A stretch of 18,714 nucleotides of DNA, taken from the NCBI GenBank assembly GCA_947505025.1, contig CANNIJ010000019.1:1-18714 (forward strand), given 5' to 3'. Below are positions 1-7,577 of this stretch, piece after piece. A program made the translations under genes and the position numbers. Under the pieces are notes generated by a model. It did no database searches. It saw nothing but the letters and a program-made list of their open reading frames with translations, and was not told where the DNA came from. Every line of letters begins with the position of its first letter. Position 1 is the stretch's first letter. This DNA is from Legionellaceae bacterium. GTDB taxonomy: Bacteria; Pseudomonadota; Gammaproteobacteria; Legionellales; Legionellaceae.

Positions 1-41
1 ATACTTGTGAGTTTTTGTGCTTTTTACCTCAGTTCAATAAT

Positions 42-45
42 GGAG
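42..45 (+). promoter_or_regulatory. Ribosome binding site deciding the AspRS start
   Basis: GGAG lies 6 nt before the ATG at 52. The other in-frame starts (GTG at 7, ATG at 40, ATG at 61) lack a comparably placed purine motif. The start at 52 also gives a normal N-terminal length for archaeal-type AspRS. Confidence 0.6.
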
Positions 46-51
46 ATTTTA

Positions 52-1836
52 ATGGTTGTAATGAAACGGCTGCTGGCAACAGAGCTGCACATGCATATTG
101 GTATGAAGGTGCGGGTTCGTGGGTGGTTACATGCTTTGCGTTCTTTAGGTAAAATTCATTTTTTGATCATACGTGATCGATCTGGTTTAAGTCAGGTTGT
201 AATCCAGGATCCGATGGAATTTCAAAAGGTACGTGGACTTCAGGTTGGATCAGTGCTGGAAATTCATGCAGAGGTATCGGGTAACGCAGATGCTAATATG
301 CGCATAGAGCTGATCAATCCATCGATTATAGTCGAAGTTACGGTTAATGACCCTCCTGAAGTGGAATACGTTAAACATGATATCCCCAGCGAAATTGATT
401 ATATTCTCGACCATCGAGCGCTGGCTTTAAGAAATCGTAAAATCCAGGCTGTATTTAACCTGCAAGCCGAAATTGCACACGCTTATCGCAAATATATGCA
501 CGACTGTATCGGTGCCGTTGAATACTTTTCTCCGAATATAATTGGCACCTCTAGTGAAGGTGGCGCAGAATTTTTTAATTTGGATTACTTTGGTTATAGC
601 GCTACTTTAGCACAAAGCAGCCAGCTGTATAAGCAAGTTATGGTTGGAGTAAATGAACGGGTTTTTGCTTTGGCACCCTTTTTTCGTGCCGAAAAATCCC
701 ACACATCACGCCACCTGTCAGAGGGTAAACAGTTTGAGTTTGAAATGGGTTTTTTTGAAAACTGGCAAGATATTATGGATATTCAAGAAGGTGTAATTAA
801 AAACATTGTGGCGCATTTGAATGAAAATTGCACGAATGAAATCGCCTTACTTGAGCATGGAATAATTAATGCACCACAATCTGTGCCGATTCCACGTCTG
901 ACGTTTGCACAAGCACAAGAACTTTATTTTGAGCGCACCGGAGTCGACGAGCGCGCCCAGGATGATTTGAGTCCGGCGGCAGAAAAAGAGTTATGTGTAT
1001 ATGCCGCTGAAACTTATGGTACTGATTTAGTTTTTATTACTGACTGGAAAACTAGTAAACGGCCTTTTTATTCATTTACAAATGCAGAAAATCCAGAGTT
1101 AACTAATACTTTTGATTTACTCTGCGCCGGCACCGAAATAACCTCTGGCGGTCAACGCCGACACACCTATGCGAGTATGCTGGAAGGTATCCAATTAAAA
1201 GGCATGGATCCTGCAGATTTTACGGATTATTTAAGTATCTTCAAATATGGTATGCCTGAACATGGCGGTTTTGGTATGGGCCTTGAACGATTAACCATGA
1301 CTCTACTTAAACTCAATAATATTCGTGAAGCATCACTCTTCCCTAGTGATCCAAAACGTATTGCCGGCACAAAAATCAAAGCTAAACTTTTCTTTGGTGC
1401 TGAAAATATTCGCAATGAAATTTTACGTAGTTTAAAAGATAACAACATGCAATATACACACGCACAAAATGTGGCAGAGAATGAACCTTCAATCAAAGCC
1501 ATGATCTTGCGTGGTAAAAAAACCAAAAAGAACTACCAATTTAACTTGTTAGCGCATCAAAAATTAGATATGAAACGTGTGTCTGAACTTGTGCAAGAAA
1601 AATGTGAATTTGAAGATCCAGCAGTCCTGCAAGCACGTTTTGGATTGGTTTTAGGTGGGGTACCTCCTTTAGGGCATTTATTAAATGTTGAAACCTACTA
1701 TGATGCTCAAATTCAAAGCGCTGAAAGCGTACGTATACATTGCGGAGTAATCCATGAAAATATACTTCTAAACGTTTCTGATTTATTGATTCTGGCTCAA
1801 CCCAAAATTGCTGATTTTACAATGGTTAAGCCATGA
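52..1836 (+). CDS. Archaeal-type aspartyl-tRNA synthetase fused to a YbaK-like editing domain
   Basis: Class II aminoacyl-tRNA synthetase, 594 aa, expected to charge tRNA with aspartate in the cytoplasm. An N-terminal OB-fold anticodon-binding domain (about 1-105) is followed by the catalytic core (about 115-440). Visible are motif 2 with FFRAEKSHTSRHL, the Asp-type signatures RPFY and TSGGQRR, and motif 3 GGFGMGLERL. This is the archaeal/short AspRS layout without the bacterial GAD insertion. Residues about 445-594 match the YbaK/ProX aminoacyl-tRNA deacylase family (GLVLGGVPPLGHLL, DAQI, and a closing DLLILAQPKIADFT). Family members without the extension are about 430-440 aa. The reading frame is open from position 7, but GGAG at 42-45 sits 6 nt before the ATG at 52, so I chose that start. 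The residue aligned, from memory, with the tRNA-discriminating Trp26 of Thermococcus AspRS is His27, which hints at relaxed tRNA(Asn) recognition. The gene overlaps the asparaginase gene by 4 nt. Confidence 0.88.
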   Translation: MVVMKRLLATELHMHIGMKVRVRGWLHALRSLGKIHFLIIRDRSGLSQVVIQDPMEFQKVRGLQVGSVLEIHAEVSGNADANMRIELINPSIIVEVTVNDPPEVEYVKHDIPSEIDYILDHRALALRNRKIQAVFNLQAEIAHAYRKYMHDCIGAVEYFSPNIIGTSSEGGAEFFNLDYFGYSATLAQSSQLYKQVMVGVNERVFALAPFFRAEKSHTSRHLSEGKQFEFEMGFFENWQDIMDIQEGVIKNIVAHLNENCTNEIALLEHGIINAPQSVPIPRLTFAQAQELYFERTGVDERAQDDLSPAAEKELCVYAAETYGTDLVFITDWKTSKRPFYSFTNAENPELTNTFDLLCAGTEITSGGQRRHTYASMLEGIQLKGMDPADFTDYLSIFKYGMPEHGGFGMGLERLTMTLLKLNNIREASLFPSDPKRIAGTKIKAKLFFGAENIRNEILRSLKDNNMQYTHAQNVAENEPSIKAMILRGKKTKKNYQFNLLAHQKLDMKRVSELVQEKCEFEDPAVLQARFGLVLGGVPPLGHLLNVETYYDAQIQSAESVRIHCGVIHENILLNVSDLLILAQPKIADFTMVKP

Positions 1837-2852
1837 TGAAAAAAAATATTTTAATCTTAAATACCGGCGGCACCATTAGTTCAGTTAAAACTGAACTAGG
1901 CTATGTACCAGCCTCTGGTTATGTGCGCCAGGCCTTATCAGAAATCCCCGCCCTGTCACACCCAGAAATGCCCGACTATACAATCAAAGAGTATCTGCCT
2001 TTACTAGACTCATCAAATATGACGGTACGTGACTGGAATCGTATCGCCGCTGATATTGCAATCTATCACGACCAATATGATGGATTTATCATATTTCATG
2101 GCACAGACACCATGGCATATACGGCCTCAGCCCTGTCATTTATGTTAGAAAACCTAGACAAACCAGTCATTCTTACCGGATCACAATTGCCATTATCTGC
2201 AGTCCGTAATGATGCCATGGATAACGTAATCACATCTTTATGGTTGTGTGCGCATCAGCCAATCAACGAAGTATGTATCTATTTCAACCAATGTCTATTA
2301 CGAGGCAATCGTGCACAAAAAGTCAGTGCTGAGCGTTTTAAGGCATTTGACAGTCCAAACTTTCCTCACTTAGCTGACGTTGGAATTGCAATTCAAATCA
2401 ATAGCGCAGTCCTGTTACCAGAAAAACAACAAGAATTTCGTTTACAAGCAGTACAAGATCATTTAATTGCCAACGTACGCTTGTTCCCTGGATTATCTAT
2501 AGATGTATTAGAGTACATTTTGCGTCAACCAATTCGTGGTTTAGTCTTAGAAACTTACGGCGCCGGCAACGCTCCAAATAATGATCCACGTTTTTTTCAG
2601 GTATTAAATGATGCTGTAAAGCGTGGCATAGTAATTGTAAATTGCAGCCAGTGTCGTCATGGCCAAGTTGAGATGCATCAATATGCAACCGGATCAGCAT
2701 TAAAAGCCGCTGGTTTGATTAGCGGACACGATATGACAGCTGAGGCCGCACATTGTAAGTTACTGTATCTATTGAGTAAATACGCTGATGTAACGCAGGT
2801 TACATCACTTATGGAGGCTAATATTTGTGGTGAGTTATCCCTGGCTGAATAG
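1833..2852 (+). CDS. ansA: Type I (cytoplasmic) L-asparaginase
   Basis: Hydrolyses L-asparagine to aspartate and ammonia. The 339-aa length equals that of the E. coli cytoplasmic enzyme. The two catalytic Thr motifs are present: NTGGTIS with Thr14, and HGTDT with Thr91-Asp92. Lys163 in RGNRAQKVSAERF, LTGSQ and the RNDAMDN motif are also typical. No signal peptide is present, which argues against the periplasmic type II enzyme. It lacks the N-terminal extension of archaeal GatD, so the amidotransferase role is unlikely. Its ATG overlaps the AspRS stop (ATGA); a second ATG follows at 1836. Translational coupling with an aspartate-charging enzyme is suggestive, since the product is that enzyme's substrate. 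The 3' end faces the DUF1704 gene at a 20-nt gap. Confidence 0.93.
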   Translation: MMKKNILILNTGGTISSVKTELGYVPASGYVRQALSEIPALSHPEMPDYTIKEYLPLLDSSNMTVRDWNRIAADIAIYHDQYDGFIIFHGTDTMAYTASALSFMLENLDKPVILTGSQLPLSAVRNDAMDNVITSLWLCAHQPINEVCIYFNQCLLRGNRAQKVSAERFKAFDSPNFPHLADVGIAIQINSAVLLPEKQQEFRLQAVQDHLIANVRLFPGLSIDVLEYILRQPIRGLVLETYGAGNAPNNDPRFFQVLNDAVKRGIVIVNCSQCRHGQVEMHQYATGSALKAAGLISGHDMTAEAAHCKLLYLLSKYADVTQVTSLMEANICGELSLAE

Positions 2853-2872
2853 TTACGCTGCTTTTTGATTGG

Positions 2873-4156
2873 CTAATGCAATAAAAATCCAAAGCTATTT
2901 TTAATGGCATTAAATTCGAACTTATTAAAGTAGATCGACAAGCTTAACCAAGCACTTAGTCCAGATAGGTCGCTAAATTGTGCTGGCAAATAAACCGGAT
3001 CGATCAACAGGCCTTCATGTTTAAGTTCCATGAGTAATGGAATATCTTCCAAAGTTAATTTGCCGCTAAATAATAATGGAATCATGTCGATACGATGTTG
3101 GCTAATCACGAATCGCATAAAGTTGTAAATTAACACCAGACCTTTAGCATAAGATAGATCTTTAGTGAATGGTCCACCAGTTGGCGTACTGCCACGGAAA
3201 ACACGTGTGCTTTGTTTATAACTTTGTAATTCAGTACAGCCGCACTCTTGAAAATAACGATATATATCTAAAAAATCTGCGCCATTAGATATCTTATCCA
3301 AAGCTACCACACGATTCATAATCGTACGCAATCGTCCGGGATATGCTGAAAAAGTCACTACCTCAGTCAATACAGCTAATCCCTCTTGTAATACACTACA
3401 TGATGGCGAACCCTTTGCAAGAAAAGAGCAGTATGGTTGGGCGGCACCGTTCAATGTGGTTCCCACATGAACCCAACCTTCATGTACCTCCAGGCAATTC
3501 AATTCACGCTCACTAAATTGAGCAGTTTTACTTAGTTTAATCTTGTCTGCGCCGGCAGAAGCATCAGAGACTATTTTATCATCGATCAGAACACGTACAT
3601 TATGAGTATGAAAATATGTATTTAAACGTGCTTGTAAGATGTCACGCGCCTGATCTGCGGTATAAGATACATCATCCTGATTTGTTGCTAACTGACTGCC
3701 TAATGTTGTCAATATATCAAATAATAGGTGTCCCATTTCCGACAAACGCGGGCCTCCTGGATAAAATGCATCCGAAGCATTGCCATAAAGTTCGCCAGCA
3801 AGTGAAACAAACAGTGGAGTGCCTCGAGCAGAAAGCATCTCAACTGCTCGCATATACTCATCACAATTACGTCTTAGCAAGCGTGTTATGGCTGAGTATT
3901 CGCCAAATTGATGCTGTGCATCATGATGGATTTGACGAAATTCTTGAATTTTATCACTAGGTTGAAACGGCAATGGGTGTTGGGAATAATAATTTATATC
4001 TACTGCAGGTAATTTTTTACCTTTATGTTTAAAGAAGTCATGTTCAATGGTAGAATCCCATTTTACCTGATCTAAAATCCTTATATCCTTTTGAGCATTC
4101 ACAAGACGTTTTGATAGGTTTTTTATTCCCGTCAATTCCTTTTGCTTTAAAGTCAT
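2873..4156 (-). CDS. DUF1704 / QEGLA-motif putative metallopeptidase
   Basis: 427 aa, assigned to the DUF1704 family (often annotated 'flavohemoglobin expression-modulating QEGLA motif protein'). The motif HEGWVH at 225-230 is an HExxxH zinc site with Glu226 as candidate catalytic base. QEGLA at 257-261 supplies Glu258, the likely third metal ligand. The same arrangement is known in eukaryotic tubulin tyrosine carboxypeptidases of the MATCAP group, so peptidase activity is plausible; the bacterial substrate is unknown. No signal peptide or membrane segment is seen. The start is supported by GGAGAG 5 nt upstream of the ATG. It lies 13 nt downstream of a small lipoprotein gene on the same strand and probably shares its transcript. 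Family assignment is strong; biochemical role is inference. Confidence 0.85.
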   Translation of the reverse strand: MTLKQKELTGIKNLSKRLVNAQKDIRILDQVKWDSTIEHDFFKHKGKKLPAVDINYYSQHPLPFQPSDKIQEFRQIHHDAQHQFGEYSAITRLLRRNCDEYMRAVEMLSARGTPLFVSLAGELYGNASDAFYPGGPRLSEMGHLLFDILTTLGSQLATNQDDVSYTADQARDILQARLNTYFHTHNVRVLIDDKIVSDASAGADKIKLSKTAQFSERELNCLEVHEGWVHVGTTLNGAAQPYCSFLAKGSPSCSVLQEGLAVLTEVVTFSAYPGRLRTIMNRVVALDKISNGADFLDIYRYFQECGCTELQSYKQSTRVFRGSTPTGGPFTKDLSYAKGLVLIYNFMRFVISQHRIDMIPLLFSGKLTLEDIPLLMELKHEGLLIDPVYLPAQFSDLSGLSAWLSLSIYFNKFEFNAIKNSFGFLLH

Positions 4157-4169
4157 GTGTGCTCTCCGT

Positions 4170-4376
4170 TTATATTGGCGGTTCTATCTGAACTTTTGCA
4201 GGCTTATCTTGTACTGCCAAGTCATAAAAATGACTCATGCTATATGTATTTAATGGCGGCGGCACTACTAGTGTTGGGCCATTTTTACTCTTTAAATAAC
4301 GCTGATCACCATTATCAGTATAGTATGAAGAACAAGATGTTGCGAACAACATAATCCATACAGCATTTTTTTTCAT
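4170..4376 (-). CDS. Small lipoprotein, resembling the N-terminal tail of BamC
   Basis: 68 aa. A basic start (MKKN) and short hydrophobic stretch lead to ATSC, with Cys15 as the probable lipidation site. The -3 residue is Ala rather than the usual Leu, so the lipobox is slightly non-canonical. The mature part has YLKSKNGPTLVVPPPLNTYS, a pattern like the extended N-terminal segment of BamC lipoproteins (a Tyr, then a 'P-L-VPP-L' run), but no BamC helix-grip domain follows. AAAGGGG lies just upstream of the ATG. It precedes the DUF1704 gene and is divergent from pabAB. It may be a stand-alone periplasmic adaptor peptide; the BamC comparison is from memory of the motif and is tentative. Confidence 0.65.
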   Translation of the reverse strand: MKKNAVWIMLFATSCSSYYTDNGDQRYLKSKNGPTLVVPPPLNTYSMSHFYDLAVQDKPAKVQIEPPI

Positions 4377-4402
4377 CTCAAACCCCTTTCATATAGACTA
4401 AA

Positions 4403-4431
4403 TTGAACAGTATACTGCCTGTATTTATGTG
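4403..4431 (+). promoter_or_regulatory. Possible promoter for pabAB
   Basis: TTGAAC at 4403-4408 is a fair -35 box, followed about 16-17 nt later by a weak -10 around 4425-4430 (TTATGT). Nearby TATACT at 4411-4416 lies within the symmetrical AGTATACT and could be a -10 on either strand of this 76-nt divergent gap. Assigned by eye only. Confidence 0.3.
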
Positions 4432-4452
4432 CTAAGACAAGAGAATGTCTAA

Positions 4453-6489
4453 TTGAAAACTGTAATCATCGACCATTATGACTCCTTCACCTATAATCTT
4501 GTGCAACTTGTTGCCCAGATCAACGATGAATGGCCGATCGTGTTACAACACGACCAACATAGTTATGCAGAATTACAGAATATTCCTCACGACAATATCC
4601 TGCTCTCACCCGGACCCGGGCATCCTGAATGTATAAATGATTTTTCACTAGGACGACAGATAATTAAACATAGCACCGTACCAGTGTTAGGGATATGTTT
4701 AGGTCATCAGGGTATTGGTTGTATGTTGGGTGGTAAGGTTATGTTATCCGCTGAGCCTATGCACGGACGATTAAGCCGTATTCTGCACAACGGCGATCCT
4801 TTATTTTCACTAATCCCCGAATCTTTTAATGCAATTCGCTATCACTCTTGGCTGTTAATGGAACCATTACCTGAATGTTTGCAGGTGATTGCGCGTGCTG
4901 CAGATCATAGTGTGATGGCCGTACGACATCACACACGACCTTTATGGGGCGTGCAATATCATCCTGAATCCATTGGTACCGAGTATGGCCAACAACTACT
5001 CATCAATTTTAACAATCTAACACCAAAACGTACTTCGAATAAGCCATCGGCACCCATCCTGGAACGCTATGAGCAAAAAAAACAGATCTTGCATTTAATT
5101 ACAAAAAAAATCTCAGCGCCATGTACTTCAGACTATATATTTGCAAATTTATACGCAGATCAAACATCTGCCGTGTGGTTAGATACCAGCAAACTAACTC
5201 AGGATGCCCAGCATTTTTCATTCATGGGTTGTCTTAATGGTCCAATGAGTTATCTCCTCCAGTATGACGTTACAAACAATCTGATCACCAAACAACATGG
5301 CGCAAAAATACAGCACTATAAAATGGATATTTTTACCTATTTAAACGATGCATTATCGAACATACAAGTCATTGCAGCAGATTTACCTTTTGATTTTATT
5401 GGCGGATTCATTGGCTACTTGGGTTATGAATTACATTCTATCACTGATCTGATTCAATCTAAGTACAAATCTGAACATCCAGATGCACAGTTTGTATTTT
5501 TAGATCGTGTCATTGTTTTTGACCACACAGAGAATCAATGCTATTTATTGGCATTAACGCCGCAGTTAAACGATTCGCTGGTGCATGATTGGTTCCATAA
5601 AGTTGAGACTGCAATCATAGCCAATCAATCAAATATAGATTTTAAACAACTAGTTAAGCCAGAAACTGAGTTCTCATTAAGCCTGCCGCATGCTTGTTAT
5701 CTGGATAGAATCAACCGTGCATTACAATATATTCGAGCAGGTGAAAGCTATGAGATTTGTTTAACCAATCAAATGACATTTTTAGGGCAGGTAGATCCGG
5801 TGGAATACTACCGCTTGTTGCGCACAATAAACCCATCCCACTACGCAGCTTTTTTCAATTTTGCTGAAGTTGCAATTGCATCTGCATCAATTGAACGTTT
5901 TATCCGCATTGATCAGCATGGGAATGTAGAAGCCAAACCTATGAAAGGCACATTAGCACGCGGCTTAAACGAGCAGGAGGATCTTAGTTTAAAGCATCAA
6001 TTGCGTACAAATGAAAAATTTCAATCTGAAAATTTAATGATTGTTGATTTATTGCGGAATGACCTGGGGCGTGTATGTGATGCCGGTAGCATACATGTAC
6101 CCAAGCTGATGGATATTGAGTCTTATGCAACCGTCCATCAGATGGTCAGTACTATACGAGGGCATTTACGCGCCGAATGTTCAACCATTGATTGTTTACG
6201 AGCTACATTTCCCGGAGGATCTATGACTGGGGCACCTAAAAAACGTACCTTACAAATAATTCAAGACTTGGAGACGCATGCACGAGGCATTTACTCTGGG
6301 GCTTTGGGTTATATATCACTCAACGGAGCGGTCGATCTAAACATAGTAATTCGAACTGCGATAATTACTCAAGATCGCGTTACTGTTGGCATCGGCGGTG
6401 CGATTATTGCATTATCAGATCCACAAGAAGAGTTCAAAGAAATGCTTTTGAAAGCAAAAACACACCAGGAAACACGTAAGAACTTTTAG
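4453..6489 (+). CDS. pabB: Fused aminodeoxychorismate synthase (PabA-PabB)
   Basis: Makes 4-amino-4-deoxychorismate from chorismate and glutamine for folate synthesis. The 678-aa chain begins with a class I glutamine amidotransferase (1-190): LSPGPGHP oxyanion strand, Cys82 in GICLGHQ, and His170/Glu172 in YHPES. The chorismate-binding half (about 220-678) has PMKGT at 496-500. Its Lys498 is the aminodeoxychorismate-synthase hallmark; anthranilate synthase has Ala there. FPGGSMTGAPK, RGIYSGALGY and IGIGGAI-like segments complete the family signature. The usual SPERF is SIERF here. The start is TTG with AAGAG 9 nt upstream; there is no closer ATG in frame. The domains are separate genes in E. 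coli, so this is a natural fusion. It converges on mutH at an 11-nt gap. Confidence 0.92.
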   Translation: MKTVIIDHYDSFTYNLVQLVAQINDEWPIVLQHDQHSYAELQNIPHDNILLSPGPGHPECINDFSLGRQIIKHSTVPVLGICLGHQGIGCMLGGKVMLSAEPMHGRLSRILHNGDPLFSLIPESFNAIRYHSWLLMEPLPECLQVIARAADHSVMAVRHHTRPLWGVQYHPESIGTEYGQQLLINFNNLTPKRTSNKPSAPILERYEQKKQILHLITKKISAPCTSDYIFANLYADQTSAVWLDTSKLTQDAQHFSFMGCLNGPMSYLLQYDVTNNLITKQHGAKIQHYKMDIFTYLNDALSNIQVIAADLPFDFIGGFIGYLGYELHSITDLIQSKYKSEHPDAQFVFLDRVIVFDHTENQCYLLALTPQLNDSLVHDWFHKVETAIIANQSNIDFKQLVKPETEFSLSLPHACYLDRINRALQYIRAGESYEICLTNQMTFLGQVDPVEYYRLLRTINPSHYAAFFNFAEVAIASASIERFIRIDQHGNVEAKPMKGTLARGLNEQEDLSLKHQLRTNEKFQSENLMIVDLLRNDLGRVCDAGSIHVPKLMDIESYATVHQMVSTIRGHLRAECSTIDCLRATFPGGSMTGAPKKRTLQIIQDLETHARGIYSGALGYISLNGAVDLNIVIRTAIITQDRVTVGIGGAIIALSDPQEEFKEMLLKAKTHQETRKNF

Positions 6490-6500
6490 CTGAAGCCGTG

Positions 6501-7157
6501 CTACATGCCAGCTATCCTATTGGTAAAAGAGCTACGTAAATAAAAACCGCGTGGTAAAGTCAATACTTTTGCCCCGCTCTCATCTAGTCCATAGCACAAA
6601 GACTTGCCATTTGCTGCTTTGGGACGCACCTGCAAATAATCACCAATTCTAGCGTCAATTTTTGCAAGTTCTCCACGACCAATCATGCCTGTAAGTTCAT
6701 ACCAGTCCTGCTGTAAAATCTGTTCTTCAGCAACCGAGGGGCTCCACAAAACTGCATGGCCCAAGCGACGTTGCGCAAAGGGGATCTTAGTATCTCCCTC
6801 GACGGGAAGCCATAAAACTCGCCGTATTTTCGACCTGCACTGCGAATTTTCCCAGGTTTGTTCGTGTATCTTTAGTAATGGAATCGTCGTGACAAACGTA
6901 GATTCGGCGGGACGGCCTTTATGATTTAATGGTAATGTTTTTAGCTCAACTTCGATATCCAAAAAATCTGGCAACGATTTTGAGCCGGCGCTGGCGCCCA
7001 AAGCTAGCTCAACTGCTTGACCGATAAAACCTTTACGCTGAATAATCTGCTCGGGGATCCTTAAGCCTAAAGCACTGGATAAATGTCCAATACTCATGCC
7101 CTCAATACCGGCACAGCGCAGCATTAATTCTTGTTCACTTTGTGGAGGTGCCAGCAT
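6501..7157 (-). CDS. mutH: DNA mismatch repair endonuclease MutH
   Basis: Nicks the unmethylated strand at hemimethylated GATC after MutS-MutL activation. The 218-aa length is close to E. coli MutH (229). The catalytic triad is visible with correct spacing in PDFLDIEVELK: Asp64, Glu71 and Lys73, corresponding to Asp70/Glu77/Lys79. GRPAESTFVTTIPL, RRVLWLPVEGD and the C-terminal LQVRPKAANGKSL and LTLPRGFYL blocks match the family throughout. It lies 9 nt downstream of the FmdB-like gene and probably shares its transcript. Its presence implies a Dam methylase elsewhere in the genome. The C-terminus ends a little earlier than in E. coli. Confidence 0.96.
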   Translation of the reverse strand: MLAPPQSEQELMLRCAGIEGMSIGHLSSALGLRIPEQIIQRKGFIGQAVELALGASAGSKSLPDFLDIEVELKTLPLNHKGRPAESTFVTTIPLLKIHEQTWENSQCRSKIRRVLWLPVEGDTKIPFAQRRLGHAVLWSPSVAEEQILQQDWYELTGMIGRGELAKIDARIGDYLQVRPKAANGKSLCYGLDESGAKVLTLPRGFYLRSSFTNRIAGM

Positions 7158-7166
7158 GTACTGGCT

Positions 7167-7439
7167 CTAATCTTTGGATTTTTCTGAAACGGTTGGTTTC
7201 ACTGATTCAACTGGTACAGCTGGCACGCTAGTTGCATTTGCAGGCTTTTTATTTGAATCAGTTTTAAAATCTGTGGCATACCAGCCCGTGCCCTTCAGCT
7301 GAAATCCAGCAGCTGAAACCAGGCGTACTAAATCAGGTTTCCCGCAATCAGGGCATATGATTTCTGGGCTAGCATTTACTTTCTGAATCAGATCCAACGT
7401 ATGCTTGCATGCAGAGCATTGGTATTCATAAATAGGCAT
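7167..7439 (-). CDS. FmdB-family zinc ribbon protein
   Basis: 90 aa. The start MPIYEYQCSACKH is characteristic of the FmdB/CxxC regulatory family. Cys8, Cys11, Cys29 and Cys32 form two CxxC knuckles for one zinc. Residues 55-90 are a polar Lys/Ala/Pro/Val/Ser-rich tail with no predicted fold. Function is unproven. In many gammaproteobacteria this family sits just upstream of canonical aspS; here its partner is mutH, so that order has been broken. It is probably the first gene of a two-gene transcript. Confidence 0.88.
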   Translation of the reverse strand: MPIYEYQCSACKHTLDLIQKVNASPEIICPDCGKPDLVRLVSAAGFQLKGTGWYATDFKTDSNKKPANATSVPAVPVESVKPTVSEKSKD

Positions 7440-7577
7440 AAAAAAATCTCATAGGTGGCAATCGCTGCAGTATAACTATGAACCTTAAATAATACAATTC
7501 TGGACTTTAGCTAATGACCACAAGTATCATCTTAAATTGAATGCAGAAGTTGTGCATAATAAATTAATGGAAGAAAC
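7440..7577. other. Divergent intergenic region, fmdB-like / phosphoglycosyl transferase
   Basis: 138 nt without a gene. Towards the transferase there is TTGAAT at 7537-7542 and CATAAT at 7555-7560, but their spacing does not fit one promoter. TTAAAT at 7532-7537 with CATAAT gives 17 nt but a weak -35. GGAAGAA at 7569-7575 is the ribosome binding site of the 7578 gene. No strong hairpin is seen. Confidence 0.3.

Noticed and set aside
1227..1526. 99-aa frame on the - strand
   Set aside because: Antisense shadow of the AspRS catalytic and linker region.
52..1836. Asparaginyl-tRNA synthetase
   Set aside because: The RPFY, TSGGQRR and KYGMPEHGGFG segments fit archaeal-type AspRS better than AsnRS.
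1833..2852. GatD subunit of archaeal glutamyl-tRNA amidotransferase
   Set aside because: The length and catalytic numbering equal cytoplasmic asparaginase I, the N-terminal GatD extension is absent and no gatE follows.
3616..3960. 114-aa frame on the + strand
   Set aside because: It lies wholly inside the DUF1704 gene on the other strand, has no family resemblance and no convincing ribosome binding site.
4157..4354. 65-aa frame on the + strand
   Set aside because: It lies antisense to the small lipoprotein, which has a ribosome binding site, signal and lipobox.
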